Shown: positions 43,580 to 52,708, counted from the first letter of the stretch. The stretch: 64,000 bases of DNA from Naasia lichenicola (GCF_004801885.1 NZ_SSSM01000005.1:1-64000); one strand, 5' to 3'. Notes: generated by a model not told the origin, from the sequence alone. Numbers and translations are program-made.

Positions 43580-44503
43580 GTGATACCCGCACCCACCGAC
43601 AGCGGCGCGACGCCGCGCAGCCGGTGGAAGCTCCTCGCCTGGCTGGTGCCGGTCGTCGTGCTCGTCGTGGTGGCCGGTGTGCTCTTCGCGCGATTCCTTC
43701 GCGAGCAGCCGGCGCTGATCGACTTCCTCGCCGACTATCCCGGCCAGTCGGCACTGCCGCAGTCGGCGCCCGTCGGGATCCCGGCTTGGCTCGCCTGGCA
43801 GCACGGCCTCAACGCCTTCTTCCTGCTGTTCGTCGTGCGCTCCGGACTGCAGCTGCGCAGGAAGCAGCGGCCGGCCGCCTTCTTCCTCCGCACCAACACC
43901 GGTCTGCTGAAGACGAAGAATCCGCCGCGACGGATCGGCATCGAGCTATGGCTGCACCTCGTCGTCGACACCCTCTTCATCGCCAACGGCGTCGTCTATA
44001 TCGTGCTGCTGTTCGCCACCGGCCAATGGGTGCGGCTGGTTCCCACTCGTTGGGACATCGTCCCGAACGCCTTCTCGGCCGCCCTGCAGTACGCGAGCCT
44101 CGACTGGCCGACCGAGAACGGCTGGGTCAACTACAACGCCCTTCAGGTGCTCTCGTACTTCGCGGTCGTCTTCCTGCTCGCGCCTGCCGCGATCGCGACC
44201 GGACTGCGCATGTCGCCCGCCTTCGTGAGGCGCGACATCCGCTGGTTCCCACTCGCCCCGGCGACGCGCGTGCACTGGTGGATCCTCGTGGCGTTCCTGG
44301 TGTTCACCGCCGTGCACGTATTCCTGGTGCTGGCGACAGGAGCACTGCGCAACCTCAACCACATCTACACGGCGACCGACAGCGACTCCCCGGCCGGCCT
44401 CATCGTGTTCGTCGCGACCGTCGTCGCGATGGTCGTCTCCGTCGTGCTGCTCAAGCCGCCGGTGCTCAAGGCGCTCGCCGGAACCATGGGCGCGGTCAAG
44501 TAG
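43580..44503 (+). CDS. Cytochrome b561-like membrane protein
   Basis: A 307-residue membrane protein from GTG 43580 with spans at about residues 18-38, 68-84, 120-148, 182-208, 230-254 and 272-292. His residues within or near spans (WQHGLNAFFLL, LWLHLVVDTLF, RVHWWILVAF, FTAVHVFLV) fit heme b ligands of the cytochrome b561/hydrogenase cytochrome b fold. A quinol-linked electron transfer role is inferred; no partner oxidoreductase is adjacent. The preceding 184 bp are AT-richer, with palindromes, and probably hold its promoter. Confidence 0.65.
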   Translation: MIPAPTDSGATPRSRWKLLAWLVPVVVLVVVAGVLFARFLREQPALIDFLADYPGQSALPQSAPVGIPAWLAWQHGLNAFFLLFVVRSGLQLRRKQRPAAFFLRTNTGLLKTKNPPRRIGIELWLHLVVDTLFIANGVVYIVLLFATGQWVRLVPTRWDIVPNAFSAALQYASLDWPTENGWVNYNALQVLSYFAVVFLLAPAAIATGLRMSPAFVRRDIRWFPLAPATRVHWWILVAFLVFTAVHVFLVLATGALRNLNHIYTATDSDSPAGLIVFVATVVAMVVSVVLLKPPVLKALAGTMGAVK

Positions 44504-44524
44504 CGCGAGGCCCCGGCGCGTAGC

Positions 44525-45094
44525 TCAGCTGTCGTGCGACTCGAGCACCGAGTACTGCAGATGGACGACTCCGTTGCCGAAGCGGTGCTCTGCGGTGAGC
44601 TCCAGCGACAGCGCCAGATCATCCGGGAAGGCGGGATTGCCCGCTCCCACCACGACGGGCGAGACGAGGAGGTGGATCTCGTCCACTATGCCGGCGGCGA
44701 GCGCCAGCGCGGCGATCTCGGGTCCGCCGATCAGGATGTCGGTCGCTGAGGTCGCCTTGAGCTCGACGACGGCGGTCACATCGAACTCCTCGACGATGCG
44801 GGTGCGCGCGCTCTTCGGCTCCTGCAGCGTTCGGGAGTAGACGACCTTGTCTGCCCCCCGCCAGATCTCCGCGTAGTCGCGGATGACCTCGGGCTCTCGG
44901 GTGACATCCCAGGTCTCCCATGCCACCAGGACGTCGTACAGGCGGCGACCGTAGAGGTGAGTGCCGATCGGACGCTGGATCTCGTTGACGAAGCGATGCA
45001 CCTCGTCGTCCGGCTCGCTCCAGTCGAATCGGCCCGCGGCGTCCGCCACATAGCCGTCGAGCGAGACGATGCTCGCGTAGATCAGTCGTCCCAT
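44525..45094 (-). CDS. RibD C-terminal/dihydrofolate-reductase-like protein
   Basis: A 189-residue NADPH-dependent reductase-fold protein: IYASIVSLDGYVAD at 5-18, HLYGRRLYDVLVAWETWD near 46-63, DILIGGPEIAALALAAGIVD near 120-140 (nucleotide-binding turn GG) and HLLVSPVVVGAG. Members of this group reduce pteridines, pyrimidines or unknown substrates; it is not the housekeeping folA or ribD. It is convergent with the cytochrome gene. Specific function is unknown. Confidence 0.85.
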   Translation of the reverse strand: MGRLIYASIVSLDGYVADAAGRFDWSEPDDEVHRFVNEIQRPIGTHLYGRRLYDVLVAWETWDVTREPEVIRDYAEIWRGADKVVYSRTLQEPKSARTRIVEEFDVTAVVELKATSATDILIGGPEIAALALAAGIVDEIHLLVSPVVVGAGNPAFPDDLALSLELTAEHRFGNGVVHLQYSVLESHDS

Positions 45095-45199
45095 GGGCCC
45101 ACGCTACGCATGGAGCCGCTCCAGCGACAGAGCCGTACGGCGGCGAACGCAGCCCGGGGGTCAATGAGGAAAGTGCGAGCTCCCCTGTCGCGCAGGCAC

Positions 45200-45637
45200 T
45201 CAGGCGACGCGGGTGGCGACCTGATCCGTGGTCAGCTGGCGACCGCCGCTCACGAACGCGATCCGCGCCGACTCGCCGGTCTCCGCGTCGACGAAGTCGA
45301 CCAGTGGGCCCTTGCCGTTCGGGCGATAGCGCAGGCCCCACTCCCCCAGCGCCGCGAGCACGGGAGCGAGCGCTCGGCCGGCCTCCGTGATCACGTACTC
45401 GTCCCTGGTGCGCCCACCCTCCGGCTTGTAGGGGCGCCGTTCGAGCACGCCGCCGTCGACCAGGGAGTTGAGTCGAGCGGTGAGCACATCGCGCGGAGCT
45501 CCGAGCGCATCGAGGAACTCGCTGAAGCGAGTGCTCCCGAACATCGCCTCACGAACGACGAGGAGCGTCCACCGATCGCCCAGCGCATCGAGCGTGCGGG
45601 CGATGGGGCAGCGGCTGTCGGGACCTAGAGCGCTCAT
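45200..45637 (-). CDS. HxlR-family transcriptional regulator
   Basis: A 145-residue winged-helix regulator. The single Cys in SRCPIARTLDALGDRW (residue 10) is the conserved redox or thiol-reactive position of HxlR proteins. The HTH is GSTRFSEFLDALGAPRDVLT and the wing LERRPYKPEGG...RDEYVIT. It is divergent from the SDR gene 118 bp away and most likely controls it in response to an electrophile or aldehyde; no clear operator was identified. Confidence 0.88.
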   Translation of the reverse strand: MSALGPDSRCPIARTLDALGDRWTLLVVREAMFGSTRFSEFLDALGAPRDVLTARLNSLVDGGVLERRPYKPEGGRTRDEYVITEAGRALAPVLAALGEWGLRYRPNGKGPLVDFVDAETGESARIAFVSGGRQLTTDQVATRVA

Positions 45638-45755
45638 CTGAGAAGGATAGCTGAGTCCAGATCGCCAATCCAGTGCTATGTTCGTGTGCAGCTCAGTTGG
45701 TCATCCAAACGCAGGCCATCAGACACCGGGCTTCGAGAAGGAAGAGGAATCAGTC

Positions 45756-46460
45756 ATGGCACTGTTCGATGGCGCAGTCGTAGTGGTCACCGGAGCGAAC
45801 GGGGGGCTCGGCACCGAATTCGTCCGCCAGGCACTCGATCGAGGCGCGGCCAAGGTCTACGCGACCGCCCGCACCCCCAAGGAGTGGAACGATCCGCGCA
45901 TCGTGCCGCTGGCCCTCGACGTCACAGACGCCGCGAGCGTTGCCGCAGCCGCCAATGCGGCGGAGGACGCGACCGTGCTCATCAACAACGCGGGCGTCGG
46001 AGGCGGCCACTCGGTGCTCGGCTCCGAGATGGCCGAGGTGCGCCGCGTATTCGAGACGAACTTCTTCGGCGCACTCGAGGTCGCGAAGGCATTCGCCCCG
46101 GTGATCCGTGCGAATGGCGGCGGAGCCATCGTCGACATCCACTCCGTGCTCAGCTGGATCGGACTGGCGGGTGCGTACAGCGCATCGAAGGCCGCGTTCT
46201 GGTCGCTCACGAACTCGCTCCGGCTGGAGCTCGCAGCGGACGGCATCCAGGTCGTGGGTGTGCACCTCGGCTACACGGACACCCCCATGACAGCGGGTGT
46301 CACCGACCCGAAGAACGATCCGGCGGATGTCGTCCGCGACACCCTCGACGGCATCGAGGCGGGCGAGCTCGAGATCCTCGCCGACCAGATCAGCCGTGAC
46401 GTGAAGGCGGGCCTGTCCGCCCCGATCAGCGCCCTGTACCCGCAGCTCGCCGTTCGCTGA
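45756..46460 (+). CDS. Short-chain dehydrogenase/reductase
   Basis: A 234-residue classical SDR with VTGANGGLGTEF (NADP(H) site) at 12-23, INNAG at about 78-82, catalytic Ser in VDIHSVLSWIG and Tyr-x-x-x-Lys in YSASKAAF. AGGAAGAGG precedes ATG 45756. The Arg in DRGAAKVYATARTPKEW favours NADP(H). Divergence from HxlR suggests a stress-induced carbonyl reductase (inference). Confidence 0.92.
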   Translation: MALFDGAVVVVTGANGGLGTEFVRQALDRGAAKVYATARTPKEWNDPRIVPLALDVTDAASVAAAANAAEDATVLINNAGVGGGHSVLGSEMAEVRRVFETNFFGALEVAKAFAPVIRANGGGAIVDIHSVLSWIGLAGAYSASKAAFWSLTNSLRLELAADGIQVVGVHLGYTDTPMTAGVTDPKNDPADVVRDTLDGIEAGELEILADQISRDVKAGLSAPISALYPQLAVR

Positions 46461-46511
46461 TCCGATCGGGCACATCGGGATCGACGATCCGGATGTGCCC
46501 GAGCCGGTGCC

Positions 46512-47405
46512 CTAGACCGGGAGGGCGATCGGGTATTCCACATAGGCGAAGCGGTCGCTCGTCGGCGCCCAGCTGTTGACATTGATCGTGCCCTGACCGC
46601 CGAAGACACGGGCACGCGTGCGCGGCGCGGTCCAGTCGGCGCCCTCCACGAGTTCGAGCTCGACCTCGAGATCGGCGGGGTGCCCCCTCGTGCCCTGCGG
46701 GTATCGAAGGTAGACCGCGGTGCGCCCGTCGGGTGCCCAGTGCGGGAACCAGTTGACGCCGTCATCATCGGTCAGCTGCTCGAGCGAGCTGCCATCCGGC
46801 CGCATGCGCGCGATCTGGGCATGCCCGGACACCTCGCCGAACTGCTCGGTGTTGAAGTAGATCCACTCGCCGTCGGGCGAGTACTCGGGTCCGTCGGCCG
46901 GTGACTCGGTGTCGGTCAGCCGCCGGTCAGCACCTCCGGCCGCGGGTGTTGTGAAAATGTTCGCCCGCGCCCACATGTCGCCGCCTTCCGGTTCGACGCC
47001 CACATAGGCCAGCGTCTCTCCGTCGGGGCTGACCCCGTGCAGGAAGTGCAGCTCAGGAGGCCCGTCGCCGGTGACGCGGGTCACCGCTCCCCCGCGCAGC
47101 GATCCGCGGTAGATCTGCCCGTCGACGGCCGACAGGAAGACATCCTCGCCGTTCGGGTGGAGGACGTGATCGTTGTTGATGGGCGGGAGCCCCTCGAAGG
47201 GGATCTGGACGAGCAGGCGATCCTCGAGGTCGAGCCGCCAGAGCGCCCCGTTCCCGTTGACGATCAGCGCGCTCCCGTCGAGCGTCCAGTTGGGCGCCTC
47301 GATCAGCATGTCCGCCGACTCGAAGACCACCTCCGGATCGTGATCACTGAGATCGGCGATCCACAACCGGCTGATCTGACCCGGCCCGAGCTCTCGGTAG
47401 TCCAT
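46512..47405 (-). CDS. TolB-like beta-propeller protein
   Basis: A 297-residue cytoplasmic protein made of WD40-like/PD40 beta-propeller repeats: NWTLDGSALIVNGNGALWRL, VSPDGETLAYVGVEPEGGDM, YSPDGEWIYFNTEQFG and WAPDGRTAVYLRYP. No signal peptide and no protease or peptidase domain follow, so it resembles the propeller half of TolB or S9 peptidases on its own. GGGGGT precedes ATG 47405. Function unknown; it is divergent from the YCII gene. Confidence 0.82.
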   Translation of the reverse strand: MDYRELGPGQISRLWIADLSDHDPEVVFESADMLIEAPNWTLDGSALIVNGNGALWRLDLEDRLLVQIPFEGLPPINNDHVLHPNGEDVFLSAVDGQIYRGSLRGGAVTRVTGDGPPELHFLHGVSPDGETLAYVGVEPEGGDMWARANIFTTPAAGGADRRLTDTESPADGPEYSPDGEWIYFNTEQFGEVSGHAQIARMRPDGSSLEQLTDDDGVNWFPHWAPDGRTAVYLRYPQGTRGHPADLEVELELVEGADWTAPRTRARVFGGQGTINVNSWAPTSDRFAYVEYPIALPV

Positions 47406-47510
47406 CGGTGACCCCCTGCGACGACGACGCGTCCATCCGCTGCGGGAGCTGGACGATCCAGCGGGACGACGGCGGCGCCCTCACGCTAGAGCGAGGAACT
47501 TGCCGTTGCC

Positions 47511-47537
47511 TGTCGATCCGGCATCCGCTCGATCGTC
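47511..47537 (+). promoter_or_regulatory. ECF42-type promoter
   Basis: TGTCGA (47511-47516), 17 bp, then CGTC (47534-47537) match the ECF42 target motif TGTCGA and CG(A/T)C recalled from work on Streptomyces. The start site would give a leader of about 60 bp before the DGPF gene, so the sigma factor probably drives its own operon. Confidence 0.7.
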
Positions 47538-47603
47538 ATCCCTGTGTGCGGCCGCTTCCGATGGCCGCTGTGCACCACTCACCGAACCAAGGAGGATGAC
47601 CTC

Positions 47604-47978
47604 ATGCGCTACACGATCCTGTTGCATTACCCCGAGATGATGGCTCAGGGCGAGCTCGACCAGGCTGCCATCGAGCAGGGACAGGCGGCCTTCACCAGGT
47701 ACGCAACCGACCTCGACTCCGCCGGCGTGCTGATCTCTGCCGAGGTGCTCGCACCGACCAGCGCCACCACCACGCTCGTGAGCGTGGGCGAGGAGCTCCG
47801 CATCCAGGACGGCCCGTTCGCGGACACCAAGGAGAAGCTCGGCGGCATCTTCGTGATCGACGTCGGCGACCTCGACGCGGCTCTCGGCTGGGCCAAGCAG
47901 GCTCCCTCGGTGCAGTGGGGGCCGATCGAGGTGCGCCCGACCGGCACGTACTACGAGAACGGCGCGTGGACGAGCTGA
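47604..47978 (+). CDS. YCII/DGPF-domain protein, partner of ECF42 sigma factor
   Basis: A 124-residue ferredoxin-like YCII protein with the defining DGPF motif in IQDGPFADTKEKLGG and the catalytic-type His/Asp residues of the fold near the start (ILLHYPE) and VIDVGDLDAALGW. AAGGAGG lies before ATG 47604. These proteins are nearly always encoded next to ECF42 sigma factors, as here, and overlap the sigma gene by 13 nt. The biochemical role is unknown in the family. Confidence 0.92.
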   Translation: MRYTILLHYPEMMAQGELDQAAIEQGQAAFTRYATDLDSAGVLISAEVLAPTSATTTLVSVGEELRIQDGPFADTKEKLGGIFVIDVGDLDAALGWAKQAPSVQWGPIEVRPTGTYYENGAWTS

Positions 47979-49048
47979 TCCCGGAAGGGACGGAGGGGGC
48001 CGGCGAGACGGCCGCCCCATCGTCCCTCGAGGTGCGGGCGGCGGCCGAACGCGCCGCTCGCACCTCGTACGGCCGCCTGGTCGCGCTTCTGGCCGCGCAG
48101 AGCCGCGACATCCTGCTCGCCGAAGACGCGCTGGCCGACGCGTTCGAGCAGGCGCTGCGCACCTGGGCGGTCGCGGGGGTTCCCGCCAATCCCGAGGCAT
48201 GGCTGCTGACCGTTGCTCGACATCGACAGCTCGACGTGCTGCGCTCCGCGCCCGTCCGCACGTCCGCACCGCTCGAGGAGGGGAAGACCATGGCCTTCGA
48301 CCTCGGCGCGATCGATGCCGACGCCATCCCCGACAAGCGGCTCGAGCTGCTCTTCGCCTGCGCGCACCCGGCCATCGCGGCCGATGTCCGCATCCCGCTC
48401 ATGCTGCACACGGTGTTCGGGATCGAGGCCGCCTCGATCGCCGACGCGTTCGGCATCCCCGCCTCGACGATGGCCCAGCGCCTGGTCCGGGCAAAGCGGC
48501 GGGTGCGCGCGACAGGCATCTCGTTCGCCGTGCCGACACGGGCGGATATGCCCCAGCGGCTCGGCTTCGTGCTCGAGGCGATCTACGGCGTCTACACGAT
48601 CGATTGGGAATCGCTGCCCGGCATCGACGGCCTCGCGGCCGAATCCCTCTATCTCGCCGTCACGGTCGCCGCGCTGCTCGAGACGGAGCCGGAGGCGTGG
48701 GGGCTCGCTGCGCTTCTCGCCCTGTCGTCGGCCCGGGCACCCGCCCGTTTCGTGGACGGCGCATTCGTGCCCTTCGATCAGCAGGATCCCCGCCGCTGGG
48801 ATGCCACGCTCATCCGGGAGGGCGAGGCATATCTGCGCCGCGCGCACGGGATGGGCCAGCCGCTCGGCCGGTTCCAGCTCGAGGCCGCCATCCAGTCGGT
48901 GCACTGCGATCGACGGCGCACCGGCAGCACTGATCGGGAGGCACTGCTTCGCCTCTACCGCGCGCTCGTGTCCGTGGCTCCCACGGAGGGAGCCCGACGG
49001 GCACTGGAGGCTGTCGAGGCGACCCCGTCGGATCTGCTGCAGGAATGA
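47966..49048 (+). CDS. ECF42-family RNA polymerase sigma factor
   Basis: A 360-residue extracytoplasmic-function sigma factor. Sigma region 2 lies at about 30-95 (RLVALLAAQSRDILLAEDAL and ANPEAWLLTVARHRQLDVLR), region 4 at about 115-180 (RIPLMLHTVFGIEAASIADA and IPASTMAQRLVRAKRRVR), and a long C-terminal helical/TPR-like domain (about 190-355, ECF42-specific, RRTGSTDREALLRLYRAL) is retained. There is no anti-sigma gene; control is thought to run through the C-terminal domain. The GTG at 47966 overlaps the DGPF gene. A perfect terminator follows. Confidence 0.92.
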   Translation: MDELIPEGTEGAGETAAPSSLEVRAAAERAARTSYGRLVALLAAQSRDILLAEDALADAFEQALRTWAVAGVPANPEAWLLTVARHRQLDVLRSAPVRTSAPLEEGKTMAFDLGAIDADAIPDKRLELLFACAHPAIAADVRIPLMLHTVFGIEAASIADAFGIPASTMAQRLVRAKRRVRATGISFAVPTRADMPQRLGFVLEAIYGVYTIDWESLPGIDGLAAESLYLAVTVAALLETEPEAWGLAALLALSSARAPARFVDGAFVPFDQQDPRRWDATLIREGEAYLRRAHGMGQPLGRFQLEAAIQSVHCDRRRTGSTDREALLRLYRALVSVAPTEGARRALEAVEATPSDLLQE

Positions 49049-49087
49049 GGAAAGGCCGCAGAATCAGACAGATTCTGCGGCCTTTCC
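49049..49087 (+). terminator. Terminator of the ECF42 operon
   Basis: GGAAAGGCCGCAGAATC and GATTCTGCGGCCTTTCC form a perfect 17-bp stem around AGACA, starting on the base after the sigma gene stop. It also ends 6 bp before the convergent tRNA-Ser 3' end and may serve both. Confidence 0.92.
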
Positions 49088-49093
49088 CAAGTG

Positions 49094-49183
49094 CGGAGAC
49101 GAAGGGATTTGAACCCTTGGAACCCTCAAAGGGTTCTCCACCTTAGCAGGGTGGTGCACTCGACCGGACTATGCGACGTCTCC
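49094..49183 (-). tRNA. tRNA-Ser (anticodon GCT)
   Basis: A 90-nt class II tRNA with acceptor GGAGACG/CGTCTCC, anticodon loop CTGCTAA closed by CCACC/GGTGG, long variable arm and T-arm AGGGTTCAAATCCCT. It reads AGC and AGU codons. Confidence 0.95.
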
Positions 49184-49270
49184 TCGACCCCCGCAACTAT
49201 AGCCGAATCGAGGCCGGGAGCCGGGCAGGCGCCGCCCACCCGCAGGCGCGGGAAGGACGGCGCCAGAGCC

Positions 49271-50509
49271 TCACTGGTCGTCGAGCGTGCGGCCCACCGT
49301 GCACCGGGCCTCGGCAGCCGTCTGACCCAGCACATCATCCGGTAGCTCCGCGACGGCCGGCGTCGACGCTGCGGGATCCGGTTCGACGGGTGCGGCCGAA
49401 TCGGTCGGGGCAGGCACCGCGTTGGGGTCCACCACCGAGCCTCGGCCCTCGTCGGTCGACGTCAGGCCGACGGCCTGGTCGGTGGAGAGGGCCGTGAACA
49501 GTGCGTCGGCGGATTCCGTGTTGGGCTCGAGGCCGCCGTCGGCCTCGACGGTCGGATACTGCACGAAGACGATCTGGGAGAGATCGATCGGCTGGAGTGC
49601 CTTCGCGATCTGCACCAGGTTGTCGATGTTGAGGCTGTCGGAGAACACCATGTTGCTCACGGCGGCCTTCGCCAGTCCGTAGAGCTTGCTCACGTCGGTG
49701 AGCGTGTCGGCGCTCTTCACCTTGCGCACCAGGGCGGAGAGGAAGACCTGCTGCGAGCTGATGCGCGTGACGTCGGATCCGTCGCCGACGCCATATCTCG
49801 TGCGGAGGAACTTGAGTGCGTCGACGCCCTGCAGCTCATGCGTGCCGGCGTCGAGGTAGAGCTCCGTGTGGGTGTCCTCGATGGGGGCGGCCACACAGAC
49901 GGGCACTCCGCCGACGGCGTTCGACATCTCGATGACGCCGTCGAACTTGATCTCGGCCGCGAACGGGATGGTGAGTCCCGTGAGCTGTTCCACCGTGAGA
50001 ACCGTGCAGGCGAGGCCGCCGTAGGACAGCGTGGTGTTGATCTTCTGCGACTCCATCGCGTCGAAGGTTCCGCCCTCAGGGTCGGGGCACTCCGGGATGG
50101 GCACAAAGGTGTCGCGGGGGAAGCTCACGACCGTCGCACTCGTGTGGTCCTGCGAGATGTGCAGGAGCATCGTGACGTCGTTGAGCTCGCTCTCCGGATC
50201 CTCGCCATAGCTGTAGGTGGAGTCGGCACGACTGTCGCTGCCCACGAGGAGCATGTTCACGCCGCCCTCGATGGCGCTGATCTCGGGCACGGGTCCCGCG
50301 GCGGGGCCGGTGCCGAGATGGACGGTCTGGATGGAACGGCTGAGGTCCCACGCCGCGATGGCGACGATGGAGACGGTGCTGGCCACCGCGATGGCGACGA
50401 GCAGGGCGAGACCCTTGCCGATGAGCTTCATGGCGCTGGGACGCGGCAGCTGCCCATGACGGGCGAGCGGGCGGGGCTGCGCGTCGCCGCGGCGATTCGT
50501 CGTCGACAA
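49271..50509 (-). CDS. LytR-CpsA-Psr (LCP) family cell-wall glycopolymer transferase
   Basis: A 412-residue LCP protein from TTG 50509, chosen because AAAGGAG lies 6 nt upstream and no ATG precedes the membrane span in frame except MKLIG at 50431. A short cytoplasmic tail and one span (LALLVAIAVASTVSIVAIAA) anchor it. The extracellular LCP domain has LLVGSDSRAD, SFPRDTFVPIP and KFLRTRYGVGDGSDVTRISS (Arg residues for pyrophosphate lipid). It attaches glycopolymers such as teichoic or arabinogalactan-like chains to peptidoglycan. An acidic Pro-rich C-terminal tail (about 335-412) follows. Confidence 0.9.
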   Translation of the reverse strand: MSTTNRRGDAQPRPLARHGQLPRPSAMKLIGKGLALLVAIAVASTVSIVAIAAWDLSRSIQTVHLGTGPAAGPVPEISAIEGGVNMLLVGSDSRADSTYSYGEDPESELNDVTMLLHISQDHTSATVVSFPRDTFVPIPECPDPEGGTFDAMESQKINTTLSYGGLACTVLTVEQLTGLTIPFAAEIKFDGVIEMSNAVGGVPVCVAAPIEDTHTELYLDAGTHELQGVDALKFLRTRYGVGDGSDVTRISSQQVFLSALVRKVKSADTLTDVSKLYGLAKAAVSNMVFSDSLNIDNLVQIAKALQPIDLSQIVFVQYPTVEADGGLEPNTESADALFTALSTDQAVGLTSTDEGRGSVVDPNAVPAPTDSAAPVEPDPAASTPAVAELPDDVLGQTAAEARCTVGRTLDDQ

Positions 50510-50715
50510 CGTGAGCTCCTTTCGGTCTGGACCCGCGCGAGGGCAGGTGGGTGCGTGCCATCGATTGTGCGGTGCGATCGCGGATGTCTTGGGAAAACGC
50601 GCGGGGGTGACGCACATTTGGCCTTGCGATCGCGGGGCCGCCCGGGGTAGGGCGAACGCACGCTCACGATAAACTCTGGATCGGCGCTTCGGCTGGATTG
50701 CTCAGCGGAAGCCCA

Positions 50716-50803
50716 GGAGGGCTGTCCGAGCGGCCGATGGAGCCAGTCTTGAAAACTGGTGGGCAGAAATGTCTCTAGGGTTCGAATCCCTAGCCCTCCG
50801 CCA
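50716..50803 (+). tRNA. tRNA-Ser (anticodon TGA), integration site of the element
   Basis: Acceptor GGAGGGC/GCCCTCC, anticodon loop CTTGAAA closed by CCAGT/ACTGG, a long variable arm, and T-arm AGGGTTCGAATCCCT. G73 and CCA are encoded. The tRNA is intact, and the integrase gene lies 41 bp downstream, oriented towards it. The 3' half is therefore the probable attachment core, with attR beyond the window. Confidence 0.93.
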
Positions 50804-50843
50804 CGAGTTTATGCACGTAATACCTGATCAGGTGCTAGTTGGC

Positions 50844-51962
50844 TTAGTTGAGATTGACCGAATTTCCGCTCCGTGCCCACATTCTGCCCACATCTGTAGA
50901 AATAAGCAGGTGATCGAGGCGGCCCGCAACCTCGTCTAGGTCGTCCTCGAACAGGTCGGCGTACACGTCGAGCGTCATACTCGCGGACGCGTGTCCGAGC
51001 ATCCGCTGGACTGCTTTGACGTTGGCGCCCGAGCTCACCGCAAGACTCGCGGCCGTATGCCGGAGGTCATGAAGAGTCATTCGAGGAAGGCCGGCACGCT
51101 TGACCGCGACGCCGAACCATCCCGCGTCAGTCTTTGCCCGGCGTAGGTAGGAGCCGCTAGCGCCCGCAAACACGAGATCTTCGCGCGCTTTGCCCTCGCA
51201 AGCTTTGGCGAGGGCAGGCGCCAGGGTCGCGGGAAAGGGAACCGATCGCCTCTTGTGAGACTTCGGGGTGCCTACCTCGATCCGGTTGTTCACTTCAACA
51301 GCATTGGTGGTGACATTTGCTCGCCGCCGCAACATGTCGAGATCCTTAACCCGCAGCGCCACGGCCTCGCCCCACCGCAGCCCCGTATACGCCAGTACCA
51401 GGAGCAGAGTGCCGTGATCGCCGGCCGCGACTGACAGGTCGCTAACCTGCTGGGGTGTTAGGTATGCGTGGGGCTTGGTGACCTTGCGGGGAAGGTTCAC
51501 TCCCCTGGCGGAGTTGGACAGAATTCGCCGGTCTTTCACAGCGCCATCCATGATCGATGCGAGCACACCGTAGGCGCGGATGACTGTAGTGGCGCCACGC
51601 TTGGCGGACATATCCATCACCCAGGACTGCACATCGCTATGGCGGACATCCGCGACGGGGACCGTTGACCACCGCGGCTCGACGTAGAGACGCCAGGCGA
51701 CCTCCAGTGGAAGCAGAGACGACGGCTTCAGGTGCCCCTGATGTTTGAGCCAGACCGGCCCAAGCACGCCGATTTGCGCTCGAGCAGCGGTTCCATCAAT
51801 GAACTCACCCCGTGCCTTCGCAACCTCAACGGACGAGAGGAAGAGCTCCGCTTCTCTCTTCGTCTTGAAGCCGCGTTTGTCAGTCTGAGCGTTGTCGGGT
51901 TTGCGATATCGGACTCGGTACCGCTTGCCTTCGGTAGTGGCGTAACTGCTGACGGTTCCCAT
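50844..51962 (-). CDS. int: Tyrosine-family site-specific integrase
   Basis: A 372-residue phage/ICE integrase. An arm-binding N-terminal domain (GKRYRVRYRKPDNAQT) and a core-binding SAM-like domain (about 60-160) precede the catalytic domain. Catalytic residues are Arg196 (TGLRWGEA), Lys in TPKSHKRR, His298 and Arg301 (LHDLRHTAAS), His324 (LGHAS) and the nucleophile Tyr334 (DVYADLF). It recombines the element into the tRNA-Ser gene 41 bp away. Full length, no damage. Confidence 0.95.
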   Translation of the reverse strand: MGTVSSYATTEGKRYRVRYRKPDNAQTDKRGFKTKREAELFLSSVEVAKARGEFIDGTAARAQIGVLGPVWLKHQGHLKPSSLLPLEVAWRLYVEPRWSTVPVADVRHSDVQSWVMDMSAKRGATTVIRAYGVLASIMDGAVKDRRILSNSARGVNLPRKVTKPHAYLTPQQVSDLSVAAGDHGTLLLVLAYTGLRWGEAVALRVKDLDMLRRRANVTTNAVEVNNRIEVGTPKSHKRRSVPFPATLAPALAKACEGKAREDLVFAGASGSYLRRAKTDAGWFGVAVKRAGLPRMTLHDLRHTAASLAVSSGANVKAVQRMLGHASASMTLDVYADLFEDDLDEVAGRLDHLLISTDVGRMWARSGNSVNLN

Positions 51963-52024
51963 CCGGACCTACTCTCTAGAGACGCATTGCGCGCACCCGG
52001 CCGGCAAACGGCTTGCGGGCCGGC

Positions 52025-52612
52025 TCAATCAGTCGCTTTGGCCTGCGCCGGCTTCAGGTCGCCCCAGTTGCGCTCATGCACGACCACTCCGTGACGCCGT
52101 AAGAGGAGAGCGGTTCGCTGGAAGCGCCGTTCGACCACTGCCAGCTCGGCGGCAACCTCTTCGTCGTCGCGCCCCTGAAGGAACCGGCCGCGCACGTTTG
52201 AGCCCGACAGCGTGTCGAGGTCCGACTGGTAATCATCAACCAGCGCAGAGATCACAGAATGGCGTTCCGTCGCCGGTGACTCAGCGAACGGCTCTCGTCC
52301 ATCAATCCAGCGCATCACCTTGGCAACTGGAGCCTCCGAGCCGAAGGGGGCGGGCGTGTCGCCGGGGAAGGAGACGCCGGCATTCTCGAACGGCTTCTCC
52401 ACATCGAGCAGCAAGGCGCTCGGAGGCAGTCGCAATGCCATGCAGATGGAGATAAATTGCGTCACCGTGAGGTCCTCGCGGCGCCCCGTCTCGACATTGG
52501 CGATTGTGGACCTACTCACCGCACCATCTGTCTGTTCGGACAACTGCTGAGCACTCCACCCATTGAGCCGACGATAGCGCGCGATACGATCACCCAGCCC
52601 AGGTGCCGGCAT
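52025..52612 (-). CDS. XRE-family transcriptional regulator
   Basis: A 195-residue protein with an HTH_3 domain at about residues 6-62 (IARYRRLNGWSAQQLSEQTD, SRSTIANVETGRREDLTVTQ) and a helical C-terminal region with VERRFQRTALLLRRHG. ATG 52612 with AGGTGA 5 nt upstream is preferred over a GTG three codons earlier. It is divergent from the Xis-like gene, 97 bp away; a partial palindrome around TGTGTCACCTAGTCACA just upstream may be its operator. It probably keeps the element quiet. Confidence 0.85.
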   Translation of the reverse strand: MPAPGLGDRIARYRRLNGWSAQQLSEQTDGAVSRSTIANVETGRREDLTVTQFISICMALRLPPSALLLDVEKPFENAGVSFPGDTPAPFGSEAPVAKVMRWIDGREPFAESPATERHSVISALVDDYQSDLDTLSGSNVRGRFLQGRDDEEVAAELAVVERRFQRTALLLRRHGVVVHERNWGDLKPAQAKATD

Positions 52613-52708
52613 CTGTGTCACCTAGTCACAATAACCCGACCCACCACTTCACACAATCACCCCTCACCCCTAGGTTGGCTCGTGTCGCATCAACTGAACG
52701 GAGACACG

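Noticed and set aside
45638-45755. HxlR operator in the HxlR/SDR gap
   Set aside because: Only imperfect AGCTGAG/AGCTCAG words are present, which do not form a clean inverted repeat.
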